Positions 9,338 to 17,486 of a stretch of 40,812 nt of DNA are shown here, in pieces (the stretch's first letter is position 1; each line of letters starts with the position of its first letter). The notes under the pieces were generated by a model. The model saw nothing but the letters and a program-made list of their open reading frames with translations, did not search any database and had not been told where the DNA came from. Both the position numbers and the translations under genes were made by a program. The stretch comes from an uncultured Clostridium sp. (GTDB lineage: Bacteria; Bacillota; Clostridia; TANB77; CAG-508), in NCBI GenBank assembly GCA_947061115.1, contig CAMSMU010000008.1, forward strand, positions 1-40,812. The letters run 5' to 3'.

Positions 9338-10075
9338 ATGATAAAATTAAAGGAATTAGTAGCAAAAAACAATTGTAGGGGCGATTACAAATTGCCCGAT
9401 AGAACAAATCTAATAAACAACCACATGGGCGATTATAAATCGTCCGCAGGAATAACAATGGTAACATTAGTTGTAACAGTAATAGTGCTATTAATACTTG
9501 CAGGAATAACAATGAATTTTGCATTAGGGGAAAATGGAATAGTAGCAAAAGCCAAACAGGCAACGGAATTATATAAACGAGAACAAGAAAAAGAACAAAT
9601 AGGGCTAAATAGTTTGTACACTCAATTAGCATCAAATAATACAGGTGGAAATATAGATACAAGCGAAATGACATTATTAGTAAAGCAAATAATAGAAGAA
9701 GAGAGATTAAAAGAATATCCAGTAGGAAGTGTATACATATCCCAAAGTGAAAGAAATCCATCAGAATTTATAGGAGGAGAATGGGAACAAATCAAAGATA
9801 CATTTTTATTAAGTGCAGGAGATACATATCAGGCAGGAAGTATAGGAGGGGAAGCAACGCATAAATTAACAATAGAAGAAATGCCAGCTCATAACCATAG
9901 CTTTATGTATGTTCAACCAGGAAGAGAAGCAGGAACTTGGTTTTGTAAAGTTGGTGATGGTGAGTTTTATTTAAATGATAAATATGGGCAACCAGTTTCA
10001 ACTACAGGAGGATCAAAAGAACATAATAATATGCCTCCATATTTAACAGTATATATGTATAAGAGAATATCTTGA
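9338..10075 (+). CDS. Prepilin-like protein with C-terminal phage tail-collar domain
   Basis: A 245-aa protein. Residues 1-45 form a long polar leader ending SSAG, followed by ITMVTLVVTVIVLLILAGIT. This is the class III (type IV pilin-like) signal and membrane helix, with cleavage expected after the Gly. A helical segment (KAKQATELYKREQEKEQ) follows. From about residue 127 the sequence is a phage tail-collar/short tail-fibre domain: YPVGSVYISQSERNPSEF, GGEWEQIKDTFLLSAGDTY, GGEATHKLTIEEMPAHNHSF and NNMPPYLTVYMYKR. That combination suggests a surface-displayed adhesin or receptor-binding tip; this is inference. The RBS is AGGAGG. Two short palindromic repeats lie inside the leader coding region. 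No pilus assembly genes are near. Confidence 0.8.
   Translation: MIKLKELVAKNNCRGDYKLPDRTNLINNHMGDYKSSAGITMVTLVVTVIVLLILAGITMNFALGENGIVAKAKQATELYKREQEKEQIGLNSLYTQLASNNTGGNIDTSEMTLLVKQIIEEERLKEYPVGSVYISQSERNPSEFIGGEWEQIKDTFLLSAGDTYQAGSIGGEATHKLTIEEMPAHNHSFMYVQPGREAGTWFCKVGDGEFYLNDKYGQPVSTTGGSKEHNNMPPYLTVYMYKRIS
9376..9399. repeat. Short palindromic repeat, copy 2, inside the prepilin leader
   Basis: TAGGGGCGATTACAAATTGCCCGA, translated as part of NNCRGDYKLPD. The right arm is slightly degenerate (ATTGCCC). Confidence 0.7.
9425..9448. repeat. Short palindromic repeat, copy 3, inside the prepilin leader
   Basis: ATGGGCGATTATAAATCGTCCGCA, translated as HMGDYKSSAG and ending right at the predicted leader peptidase site. 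It is the same element as copy 2, 49 nt downstream. Confidence 0.7.
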
Positions 10076-10178
10076 AAATATAACAGAATTATATATAGTA
10101 ATATTTTTAAGATAAAACAGAAAAATACAAAGTATATAAAAAAATTCTTATAAGAACAAATATTTTTAAAACTTTTGT

Positions 10179-10207
10179 TTGACAAACTAATTTTTTTATG
10201 ATATTAT
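10179..10207 (+). promoter_or_regulatory. Sigma-A promoter of lexA
   Basis: TTGACA (10179-10184), a 17-bp spacer, then TATTAT (10202-10207). A near-consensus vegetative promoter. A classical SOS box of the GAAC-N4-GTTC type was not found around it. Confidence 0.85.
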
Positions 10208-10208
10208 A

Positions 10209-10245
10209 TTTTCAGTTTATATTTAGGAGAAATATAAGCTGAAAA
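10209..10245 (+). promoter_or_regulatory. Hairpin or palindromic operator over the lexA transcription start
   Basis: TTTTCAGTTTATATTT, loop AGGAG, then AAATATAAGCTGAAAA: a 16-bp stem with a single T-G pair. It begins two bases after the -10, so it covers the expected transcription start. A third TTTTCAG occurs near 10268. It could be a protein-binding operator or a 5' mRNA hairpin. Confidence 0.65.
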
Positions 10246-10305
10246 TATTTATAACTCTTATATTTATTTTTCAGTTAACTTATATCCTAAGAAAGGATGA
10301 TAAAA

Positions 10306-10983
10306 ATGAACAAATCTAAAAGAGATGGAAATGGATTAAATAAAAGAGAAAGAGCAATTTTAAAATTTATTCAAAAAGAAATTGAAGCAAAAGGATTTGC
10401 ACCATCAGTAAGAGAGATAGGAAAAGCAGTTGATTTAAGTTCTACAGCAACAGTTCAAGGTTATTTAAAATCTTTAGAAGAAAGAGGATTTATAAAAAAG
10501 GAAACACAAAAAGGAAGAACTCTTAGATTGCTTAAAAATTATAATGGGGACAATGTAATAGCAGACCAAAGAGGAATAAATTCGACAAAACAATTTTATA
10601 CAAACAAAGAAATGGTAAATATACCAATAATCGGAAAAATAACAGCAGGAGAACCAATATTAGCAGTAGAAAATATAACAGATACATTTCCAATTCCAAT
10701 AGACTTTGTTGGAAATAGCGAAAGCTTTATGCTTACAGTAAGAGGAGAAAGTATGATTGAAGCTGGTATATTAGATGGAGACTACATATTGGTTAAAAAA
10801 ACAAATTCAGCAGAAAATGGTCAAATAGTAGTTGCACTAATAGAAGATGAAGCAACAGTAAAAACATTTTATAAGGAAGATGGACATATACGTTTGCAAC
10901 CAGAAAATAGTACAATGGATCCAATAATAGTTCCAGATTGTCAAATACTTGGTAAAGTAGCAGGTGTATTTAGAAAAATGTAA
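10306..10983 (+). CDS. lexA: LexA SOS repressor
   Basis: Transcriptional repressor of DNA-damage genes, inactivated by RecA-stimulated self-cleavage. The N-terminal winged helix ([40 protein letters not shown]) is followed by a linker. The S24-type domain shows the Ala-Gly cleavage site A114-G115 (KITAGEPIL), catalytic Ser149 (RGESMIEAG) and Lys186 (ATVKTF). Start is ATG 10306 with RBS AAAGGA 8 nt upstream; an in-frame ATG at 10297 overlaps the RBS and is less likely. 225 aa is slightly long because of an extended linker. The gene is monocistronic or shared with the next small membrane protein gene. Confidence 0.95.
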   Translation: MNKSKRDGNGLNKRERAILKFIQKEIEAKGFAPSVREIGKAVDLSSTATVQGYLKSLEERGFIKKETQKGRTLRLLKNYNGDNVIADQRGINSTKQFYTNKEMVNIPIIGKITAGEPILAVENITDTFPIPIDFVGNSESFMLTVRGESMIEAGILDGDYILVKKTNSAENGQIVVALIEDEATVKTFYKEDGHIRLQPENSTMDPIIVPDCQILGKVAGVFRKM

Positions 10984-11026
10984 CCTTTGATTAAAAAATT
11001 AGAATAAAAATGAAAGTGGTAATGAA

Positions 11027-11536
11027 ATGGATAAAATGAAGAAATTTTTTAAGTACTTTTTAATTTTAGCAATTGTATATGTTATTGTAAACATATCATC
11101 ATTTTTTGTATTAAAAAGTACATATAATACAAAAGAGTATACAATATCAGAATCAGTACTTAATATAGAAGTAACAGAAGCAAAAGCTACTTTTGTAAAT
11201 GGATATGTAAAAGGTTTAGTAAAGAACAATACAGATTCAGTGATAAGCAATAAATATATAAAATTAGATGCGTTTTCTAAAAGAGATGTACTATTAGGTA
11301 CAAAGTATGTAAAAATAAATGACTTATATCCAGGACAAAAAACAGATTTTGAATCAAGCTTTAATTATGAGCAAGTAGATAATATAAAAGTGTCAACAAT
11401 AGATGTAAATGAAATAGAAGAAGGAACATTAGATTTTAATTTTGACAATCCAGATGATGTTAAAATTTCATGGGCAATAATTTTTGGAGCATTTATTCTA
11501 TTGGTAAGTAATAATTTTATGTGGGTACTTTTATAA
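11027..11536 (+). CDS. Hypothetical membrane protein, FxLYD-like ectodomain
   Basis: 169 aa. A transmembrane helix near the N-terminus (YFLILAIVYVIVNISSFFVL) is followed by a beta-rich segment (VNGYVKGLVKNNTDSVISNK...DLYPGQKTDFESSF), which has the rhythm of FxLYD-type domains. A second hydrophobic helix ends the protein (WAIIFGAFILLVSNNFMWVL). The start is weakly supported, since only GAAAGTGG precedes ATG 11027. The role is unknown. A second FxLYD-like protein is encoded at 26393. Confidence 0.6.
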   Translation: MDKMKKFFKYFLILAIVYVIVNISSFFVLKSTYNTKEYTISESVLNIEVTEAKATFVNGYVKGLVKNNTDSVISNKYIKLDAFSKRDVLLGTKYVKINDLYPGQKTDFESSFNYEQVDNIKVSTIDVNEIEEGTLDFNFDNPDDVKISWAIIFGAFILLVSNNFMWVLL

Positions 11537-11565
11537 TTATGAAAAACGTAATCAAATTAAATATA

Positions 11566-11589
11566 TGGGGCGATTGTTAATCGTCCTTA
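11566..11589. repeat. Short palindromic repeat, copy 4, forming the tdk 3' end
   Basis: TGGGGCGATTGTTAATCGTCCTTA. On the minus strand it supplies the last codons of tdk (AAG GAC GAT TAA), so the element provides the stop codon. Confidence 0.7.
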
Positions 11590-12122
11590 TTGTTTTTAGT
11601 AAATTCATTATAACAGTTTCTACAAAGAGACATATACTCATGATCGCCAATAACAATATCAGTGTTTTTTGAACCTTTATAATAAGTAAGAGTAGCATTT
11701 TCATTTTTACAATTATCACAAATTGCATTAAGAAAATGAATATTATCAGCAATGCAAAGCAGATCAGCCATTTTTCCAAAAGGGTGTCTTTCAGCAGTAA
11801 GATTTAAACCAGATATATAAAATTTTTTACCATTGTCAGCCATTTCTTGAATAACTTTTATATTACCATCTAAAAATTGAAACTCATCAATACAATAAAC
11901 ATCAGCATCATAGTTTTGAAGATCTGCAATGTTATTAATTGTAATAGCAGGAATATCTATACCATTTCTTGATACAACAAAATTAGTTTTTCCTCTTGTA
12001 TCAATTGAAGGCTTAAACATTTCAACACTTTTACCAGCAACTAACTGCCTTTTATATTCATTTAAAATTTCATTAGTCTTTCCAGATTTCATTGGACCAG
12101 AATATACATTTATATCTCCCAT
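11577..12122 (-). CDS. tdk: Thymidine kinase
   Basis: Type II thymidine kinase of the nucleotide salvage pathway. P-loop GPMKSGKT follows MGDINVYS. The Walker B-like segment is VYCIDEFQFLD. Zinc-binding cysteines are in ICDNCKNENA and LCRNCYNEF. The start chosen is the ATG at 12122 (MGDINVYSG), which has GGAG six nt upstream; the ATG 12 nt further upstream contains that GGAG and is less likely. 181 aa, slightly short of typical. It is the only minus-strand gene in the window and converges on the 11027 gene. Its C-terminal Lys-Asp-Asp-stop comes from a palindromic repeat. Confidence 0.93.
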   Translation of the reverse strand: MGDINVYSGPMKSGKTNEILNEYKRQLVAGKSVEMFKPSIDTRGKTNFVVSRNGIDIPAITINNIADLQNYDADVYCIDEFQFLDGNIKVIQEMADNGKKFYISGLNLTAERHPFGKMADLLCIADNIHFLNAICDNCKNENATLTYYKGSKNTDIVIGDHEYMSLCRNCYNEFTKNNKDD

Positions 12123-12243
12123 AAAAAACTCCATTCCGCATTTAAATTAGATGCATAAGTATAATAATACAATCTAAAAAAATAATCAAGAGTTTATTTT
12201 CAAGATAAATTAAAATCAAGATTCCACTAGTAATAATATTATG

Positions 12244-12268
12244 TACATATAGCATAATGCTATATGTA
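12244..12268. promoter_or_regulatory. Perfect 25-bp palindrome upstream of a small ORF
   Basis: TACATATAGCAT-A-ATGCTATATGTA, two perfect 12-bp arms around one base, 33 bp before the ATG at 12302. It has no U-tract. An operator or a 5' mRNA hairpin are both possible. Confidence 0.65.
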
Positions 12269-12301
12269 GTAACTATAAATTTAAATTTTAGGAGGATTAA
12301 A

Positions 12302-12458
12302 ATGAACAGAAAACGGAGTAAAAATTAATATCATTGATTACTGTTATAAATGTATTATTGACACAGGTTGCAGTAAGAATAGTAGCCAATCAGAAACCAT
12401 AGTAGACGATGTAGCTATCCAATCTGACTCTGCTGAGAGTAATTTGGAGTTATCATAA
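12302..12458 (+). CDS. Small hypothetical ORF needing +1 frameshift at CGG (51 aa)
   Basis: A strong RBS (AGGAGGATTAAA) precedes ATG 12302. Frame 0 reads M-N-R-K then CGG AGT AAA AAT TAA, only eight codons. Skipping the C at 12314 gives GGA and opens 47 further codons to the TAA at 12456. The product begins MNRKGVKINIIDYCYKCIID and includes TGCSKNSSQSE; it is Cys-containing and acidic at the end. I recognise no family. Support comes from the RBS and from the same CGGA signature as in obgE, dnaJ, yvcK and the RNHCP gene. The region is locally richer in G+C than its neighbours, which may mean transfer. Chance extension of an untranslated frame cannot be excluded. Confidence 0.5.
12314..12317 (+). 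other. +1 frameshift site CGGA in the small ORF
   Basis: In-frame codon 5 is CGG; the P-site codon is AAA. The zero frame stops three codons after the CGG. Same form as the other sites, but without family conservation to prove it. Confidence 0.5.
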
Positions 12459-12672
12459 GTATGTTGATATTTTTTATGATAGACTAAAGAGTAATTATTA
12501 TGAAGTAAAAAATAATTTTGATTTATATGGTTGTATCGACAAAAATGGTAATGAAATTATACCATGTCAGTATGAATATTTAGAAATTATTCGAGACTGG
12601 GGAAATGATGATAATGAAAAAGAAATAGCAAGAGTAACAGTGAGAGAAAAATGCTTCTTTATTGTTCTTTAA
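12415..12672 (+). pseudogene. WG-repeat protein remnant
   Basis: The frame open after TAG 12412 encodes YVDIFYDRLKSNYYEV, then NFDLYGCIDKNGNEIIPCQY. The second part is the WG-repeat signature (YGxIDKxGxEIIPxxY). There is no ATG, GTG or TTG start, the frame differs from the preceding small ORF, and no CGG is present to connect them. It is probably the decayed end of a WG-repeat gene. Confidence 0.5.
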
Positions 12673-12724
12673 ATTTTATTCAGTTTAATGTTTATCTATA
12701 ATTTCTTAGTTAAGTATTGTAGTT

Positions 12725-12775
12725 ATATGAAATGGGGATTGATTGTAATTAAAATCGATTCCCATTTCATATTTT
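12725..12775 (+). terminator. Long hairpin, likely terminator before murB
   Basis: ATATGAAATGGGGATTGATT pairs with AATCGATTCCCATTTCATAT (20 bp with two G-U pairs) over an 8-nt loop, followed by TTTTATAAA. It closes the region of the small ORF and WG remnant. Confidence 0.7.
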
Positions 12776-12853
12776 ATAAAAATAAATGTAATAATTATTG
12801 TAAAAAAAAAATAAAAATGGTAAAATAGAATAGCAAAAAAGGGGGGACACTCA

Positions 12854-13732
12854 TTGAACGAATTAGAAGACATATTAGGAAAAGAAAACGTATTATACAA
12901 TGAACCAATGAGCAAACATACTACTTTTAAGGTAGGAGGAATAGCAGATGTATTTGCTATAGTAGACACACAAGAAAAATTAGAAAAAATAATAAAATTA
13001 AATAAAAAAATAACAATTGTAGGAAATGGAAGTAATTTATTAGTAAAAGATAAAGGAATTAGAGGAATAGTTATTAAATATACATCAAAAGATTTCAATA
13101 TAGAAGGGACAAATATAACAGTAAGTTCAGGCATGACAAATACTAGATTAGCAAATATTTTATTAAAAAATGAACTTACAGGATTTGAATTTGCATCAGG
13201 AATACCAGGAACTATAGGTGGGTCATTAGTAATGAATGCTGGCGCATATGGAAAAGAAATGAAAGACATAGTATTAAAAACAGAATATATTAATTTAGAT
13301 AAAAAAGAAATAAAAACATTAACAGGTCAAGAACATGAATTTAGTTATAGAAAAAGCAAATTTCAAAATCTAAATTGTTTTATATTAAAAACTACTTTAA
13401 AACTAGAACAAGGAAAATATGAGCAAATAAAAAATACAATGGAAGAATATGCAAAAAAAAGAAATGATAATCAGCCAATAGAGTTTTCAAGTGCAGGTAG
13501 TACATTTAAAAGAATAGATGGATATATAACCGCAAAACTTATTGATGAAGCAGGACTAAAAGGATATAAAATAGGCGGAGCAGAAATTTCAAAAAAGCAT
13601 GCAGGGTTTATTATAAACTCAGGAAATGCAACTGCAAAAGATATAATGGATTTAATAGAACATGTAGAAAAGGTAGTTTATGAAAAAAATAATGTAAAAA
13701 TAGAACCAGAAATAAAAATTATTGGTGAATAG
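12854..13732 (+). CDS. murB: UDP-N-acetylenolpyruvoylglucosamine reductase MurB
   Basis: An FAD enzyme that makes UDP-MurNAc in peptidoglycan synthesis. The FAD domain has TFKVGGIADVF, VGNGSNLLVKD and GIPGTIGGSLVMNAGAYG. The substrate domain has YRKSKF with S168 and the proton donor segment SAGSTFKR. The C-terminal Glu lies in EPEIKIIGE. The start is TTG 12854 behind a GGGGGG run. 292 aa, the type IIb-like length seen in Firmicutes. It is followed 15 nt later by yvcK, a common order (murB-yvcK) in clostridia, where rapZ often lies between. Confidence 0.95.
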   Translation: MNELEDILGKENVLYNEPMSKHTTFKVGGIADVFAIVDTQEKLEKIIKLNKKITIVGNGSNLLVKDKGIRGIVIKYTSKDFNIEGTNITVSSGMTNTRLANILLKNELTGFEFASGIPGTIGGSLVMNAGAYGKEMKDIVLKTEYINLDKKEIKTLTGQEHEFSYRKSKFQNLNCFILKTTLKLEQGKYEQIKNTMEEYAKKRNDNQPIEFSSAGSTFKRIDGYITAKLIDEAGLKGYKIGGAEISKKHAGFIINSGNATAKDIMDLIEHVEKVVYEKNNVKIEPEIKIIGE

Positions 13733-13747
13733 AAAGGAAATAATAAA

Positions 13748-15443
13748 ATGGGATTTTTTAAATGGTTTACTTCAAAGGCAAAGATGAAAAAGTGGATGTT
13801 AATAATATTATTAGGAATAATTCTAATTAGTTATGGTATATCAACTTTGCTATATTTTGATACAATTCGGAACAATTGAAATTGTAAAAATAGTAGTATC
13901 ATTTGTGATAGGATTTGTAGCAGTTGTAGTAGGATTAGTATTTATGCAAAAAAGAACATTAGAGCTATTAGTAGAAGATAGTGATACAAGAAAAGATTCA
14001 CCAATAGTTAACAGTTTAATATTTAATAAAAAAGTATATAATCAAGGACCTAAAATAGTAGTTATTGGTGGAGGAAGTGGCCTAAACACAGTACTTAGAG
14101 GACTTAAAAATTATACTGATAATATAACAGCAATAGTAACAATGCTAAGCTATGAAAATGATGGTGATAATTCAAAAAAGACATTACAAATGCTACCATT
14201 AGATGATATAAAAGAAAGTATAATTGCACTTTCACATAATGAAGAGGCAATGTCAAATTTATTGAATGTAAAATTTAACAATGGTCAACTTCGCAATTTA
14301 AGATTTGACGATATATATATAAGTTCTATGAATACGCTATATAATAACGAAGCAAAATCAATAGAACAGTCTAAGGAAGTGTTAAATATAACAGGAAAGG
14401 TATTACCAGCAACACTAGAAGAAATTAGAGTTTGTGCGGAACTAGAAGATGGAAAAGTTCTTGAAGACAAAGATAAAATAACTGAATATATAAGTAATAC
14501 ATCAACAAAAATAAGTAGGGTATATATTAATCCAACAAATAATACACCTGCTCCAGGAGTTAAAGAGGCAATACAAGAGGCAGATGCTATTATTATAGGA
14601 CCAGGAAGCTTATATACAAATGTAATACCAAATTTATTAATAAAAGGAATTGCAAAAGAAATAAAAGAAAGTAAAGCAATAAAAGTATATATTAGCAATA
14701 TAATGACTGAATTAGGTCAAACTGATGAATATTCTTTATCTGATCATATTAAGGCAATTAATGAGTATGTTGGAAAAGGAGTTATAGATTATTGTGTATA
14801 TGATACTGGAGAAATAATACCAGAATTTATAAAAAAATATAATTTAGAAGGGTCAGATATAGTACTCCCAGATGAACAAAAAACGAAAGAAATGGGAGTT
14901 AAATTGATACAAAGAAATTTATCAACAATTAAAGATGGTTTAATTAGGCACGACTCAAATGCAGTAGCTGAAACAATTATTCAATTAGTGTGTGATGAGT
15001 TTAAATTTAGAGATATGCAAAATGATAATAAATATGTATTACTAAATAGTAAATTAAAAGAAAGAAAGAAGATAAATAAAAAGGAAAATAAAAAAACAAA
15101 AAGCACTACTAAAAAAGCATATGAAAGAAAACCAAGTACATCTAAAAGTAAATTTAATGATAAATATAAAGAAAGAGTAGAATCTATAAAGAACAGTGAT
15201 GAAAAGAGATCTTTAAGAAAACAAATACAAGAAATAGACAAAATGATAAAAGAAGAAAAAGAAGAAGAACCAGAAATAGAATCAATATATAAATCATTAA
15301 AGACTGAAGTTAAGGAAAATAAGGAAAATAAAGAAGATAAAAAGGACAAAAAAGAAAAATCTAAAATATTCGATAAAATAAAAATACCAAAAAAAGAAGA
15401 AAAAGCTAAAAAAGAAAGACCAGCTAGAAGATTTAAAAACTAG
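13748..15443 (+). CDS. yvcK: YvcK-family (gluconeogenesis factor-like) protein, needs +1 frameshift at CGG
   Basis: From ATG 13748 (RBS GAAAGGAAATAAA) frame 0 gives a first membrane helix (WMLIILLGIILISYGISTLL) and YFDTI, then CGG AAC AAT TGA. Skipping C13868 gives GTIEIVKIVVSFVIGF and a second helix, then the core. The rebuilt protein is 564 aa. The nucleotide-binding loop VIGGGSGLNTVLRGL is at 105-119, followed by TAIVTM, LPLDDIKESIIALS, GPGSLYTNVIPNLL and YISNIMTELGQT. The usual DDGGSSG motif is replaced by ENDGDNS, so this is a divergent branch. The last 120 residues are a Lys/Glu-rich tail. Family members support cell-wall synthesis and bind UDP-sugars; here that role is inferred from murB next door. 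Confidence 0.88.
13868..13871 (+). other. +1 frameshift site CGGA in yvcK
   Basis: Zero-frame codon 41 is CGG with P-site codon ATT. Zero-frame reading stops at TGA three codons on. Skipping the C gives GGA and joins the two membrane helices to the YvcK core. Confidence 0.85.
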
Positions 15444-15489
15444 ATATTACTAAAAAATATATAACCAAAGTTTGAAAGGAACAATACAA

Positions 15490-17475
15490 ATGAAGGAATG
15501 GATAATAACAAATGGAATTGGAGGCTTTGCATCAAGTACTGACATAGGAATAAATACAAGAAGATATAGTGGATTATTGATTGCTGCAACAAACCCACCA
15601 GGATTAAGAAAATTAGTATTATCTAAAGTAGATGAAAGCATAGAGCTAAATGGTAAAAAGTATGATATATATTCAAATGCAATAAATGAACAAACGCAAA
15701 TAAAAAATAAATACTTGAAAAAGTTTGAAAAAACAATAATACCAATATATACATATAAAATAAAAAATGTAGTGATAGAAAAAACAATTTGTATGTTCTA
15801 TGGAAAGAATACAGTAGCAATTAATTATAGAATATCAAATCAAAAAGAAAAAGCAAAGTTGCTTTTAACACCGTTAATTAATTTCAGGGATTTTCATGCA
15901 GAAACACAAGACTTAAAATTTAATTATACTCAAAAAATAAATAAAGAAAGTGCAGAAATAAATTTTAAAGATAGCAAGGAAAAAATAAATATATATGTAA
16001 ATGGAAGCAATTATATAGAACATAAAGACGATATATTTTATTCAATGTATTATCAAAAAGAAAAGGAAAGAGGATTCGATTATTTAGAAAATCATGCAGT
16101 TCCTGGAACATTTGAAATAGAAATAAAACCAAATGAAGATAAAGAAGTAACATTCCTATGTTCATTAAGTGGAGAATATGGTCATAGTATAGAAGAACTT
16201 TCAAAATTAGATGGAACAAAAATAATAAAAGAAGAAATAAAAAGAATAAATAATCAATTAAAGTCATCAGAACTTTTAAAAAATGTACCTAAAAAAGAAG
16301 AAGAAAAACAAAGTTATATTGACTTAGTAGAAAAATATATAGTAGCATCAGATAACTTTGTTGTATACAGACCATCTTTGAAACTACATACAACACTTGC
16401 AGGATATCCATGGTTTTTAGATTGGGGAAGAGATAGTTTAATATCTTTTGAAGGATTATTACTTTTACCAAAAAGATACAAAATAGCAGAAGAAGTATTA
16501 TTAACATTTGTAAGTAATATAAAACAAGGACTAATTCCAAATGGATTTAATGAATATGATGGACATGCATTATATAATAGTGCAGATAGTTCATTACTAT
16601 TATTTGAACAAATACAAAAGTACTTAAACTATACTAAAAATTATAAATTTATAAAAGAAAATATTTATGAAAAATTAATAGATATAATAGAAAATTATAT
16701 ACAGGGAATAGATTTAGACGGAAATAATATTAAACTAGATGAAACAGATTATCTAATTTATTCTGGAACAGAAAATACTCAAAATACATGGATGGATGCA
16801 AAAGTAAATGGTGTGCCAGCAACACCAAGAAACGGTAAAGCTGTGGAGTTAAATGCTATGTGGTACAATGCACTAAAAGTGATGGAAGATTTATCAAAAC
16901 ATTTTAAAAAGCCATATAGTAAATATAAATTGTTAGCAGAAAAATGTAAAAAATCATTTGGAGAAAAATTTTATAATCCTAAAAAGAAATGTTTATATGA
17001 TGTATTAGGTGATGATAGAATAAGGCCAAACCAAATATTTGCTATAAGCATGACGTATCCAATAATTGATATAAATAGTGAAATAGCAAAAGAGTTATTT
17101 ATAACAGTAACTAAAAAATTACTTAATAAATATGGTTTAAAAACACTAGCATCAGAAGAAGAAGGATTTGAAGCAATATATGAAGGTTCGCCAAATAAAA
17201 GAGATAGTATATATCATCAGGGACCAACATGGCCATGGCTATTAGGACCTTACTATGATGCGTTAAAAAAATTAGCAGGAAATCATAGAGATTTAGAAAA
17301 AACATTAATACAATTCAAATTAAATGTTGCTACAACATTTACAAAAGAACTAACAAAAGGCAACACTGTTGGAAGTATATCAGAAATATATGATTCAGTA
17401 AATTTAAGTGAAGGTAAAGGAGCATTTGCCCAAGGATGGAGTGTATCTGAAGTTTTTAGAATACTACTTACATGA
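15490..17475 (+). CDS. Amylo-alpha-1,6-glucosidase (glycogen debranching enzyme type)
   Basis: 661 aa. The N-terminal GDE_N-like domain begins WIITNGIGGFASSTDIGINT and continues YSGLLIAATNPP. The C-terminal (alpha/alpha)6 GH133-type domain has YPWFLDWGRDSL with D311 and D315, a TWMDAK stretch followed by TPRNGKAVELNAMWYNAL, and YHQGPTWPWLLGPYYDAL. These are the signature blocks of archaeal/bacterial debranching enzymes that remove alpha-1,6 branches in glycogen. The start is ATG 15490 with RBS GAAAGGA nine nt upstream; an in-frame TTG at 15472 is less likely. No other glycogen genes are near. The next gene, ruvC, starts 11 nt after the stop. Confidence 0.92.
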   Translation: MKEWIITNGIGGFASSTDIGINTRRYSGLLIAATNPPGLRKLVLSKVDESIELNGKKYDIYSNAINEQTQIKNKYLKKFEKTIIPIYTYKIKNVVIEKTICMFYGKNTVAINYRISNQKEKAKLLLTPLINFRDFHAETQDLKFNYTQKINKESAEINFKDSKEKINIYVNGSNYIEHKDDIFYSMYYQKEKERGFDYLENHAVPGTFEIEIKPNEDKEVTFLCSLSGEYGHSIEELSKLDGTKIIKEEIKRINNQLKSSELLKNVPKKEEEKQSYIDLVEKYIVASDNFVVYRPSLKLHTTLAGYPWFLDWGRDSLISFEGLLLLPKRYKIAEEVLLTFVSNIKQGLIPNGFNEYDGHALYNSADSSLLLFEQIQKYLNYTKNYKFIKENIYEKLIDIIENYIQGIDLDGNNIKLDETDYLIYSGTENTQNTWMDAKVNGVPATPRNGKAVELNAMWYNALKVMEDLSKHFKKPYSKYKLLAEKCKKSFGEKFYNPKKKCLYDVLGDDRIRPNQIFAISMTYPIIDINSEIAKELFITVTKKLLNKYGLKTLASEEEGFEAIYEGSPNKRDSIYHQGPTWPWLLGPYYDALKKLAGNHRDLEKTLIQFKLNVATTFTKELTKGNTVGSISEIYDSVNLSEGKGAFAQGWSVSEVFRILLT

Positions 17476-17486
17476 AAGGAAATAAA

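Noticed and set aside
9207..9761. Long minus-strand open frames, such as the 184-codon one opposite the prepilin gene
   Set aside because: They are Leu/Phe/Ile-rich shadows of AT-rich plus-strand genes, without RBS or recognisable domains.
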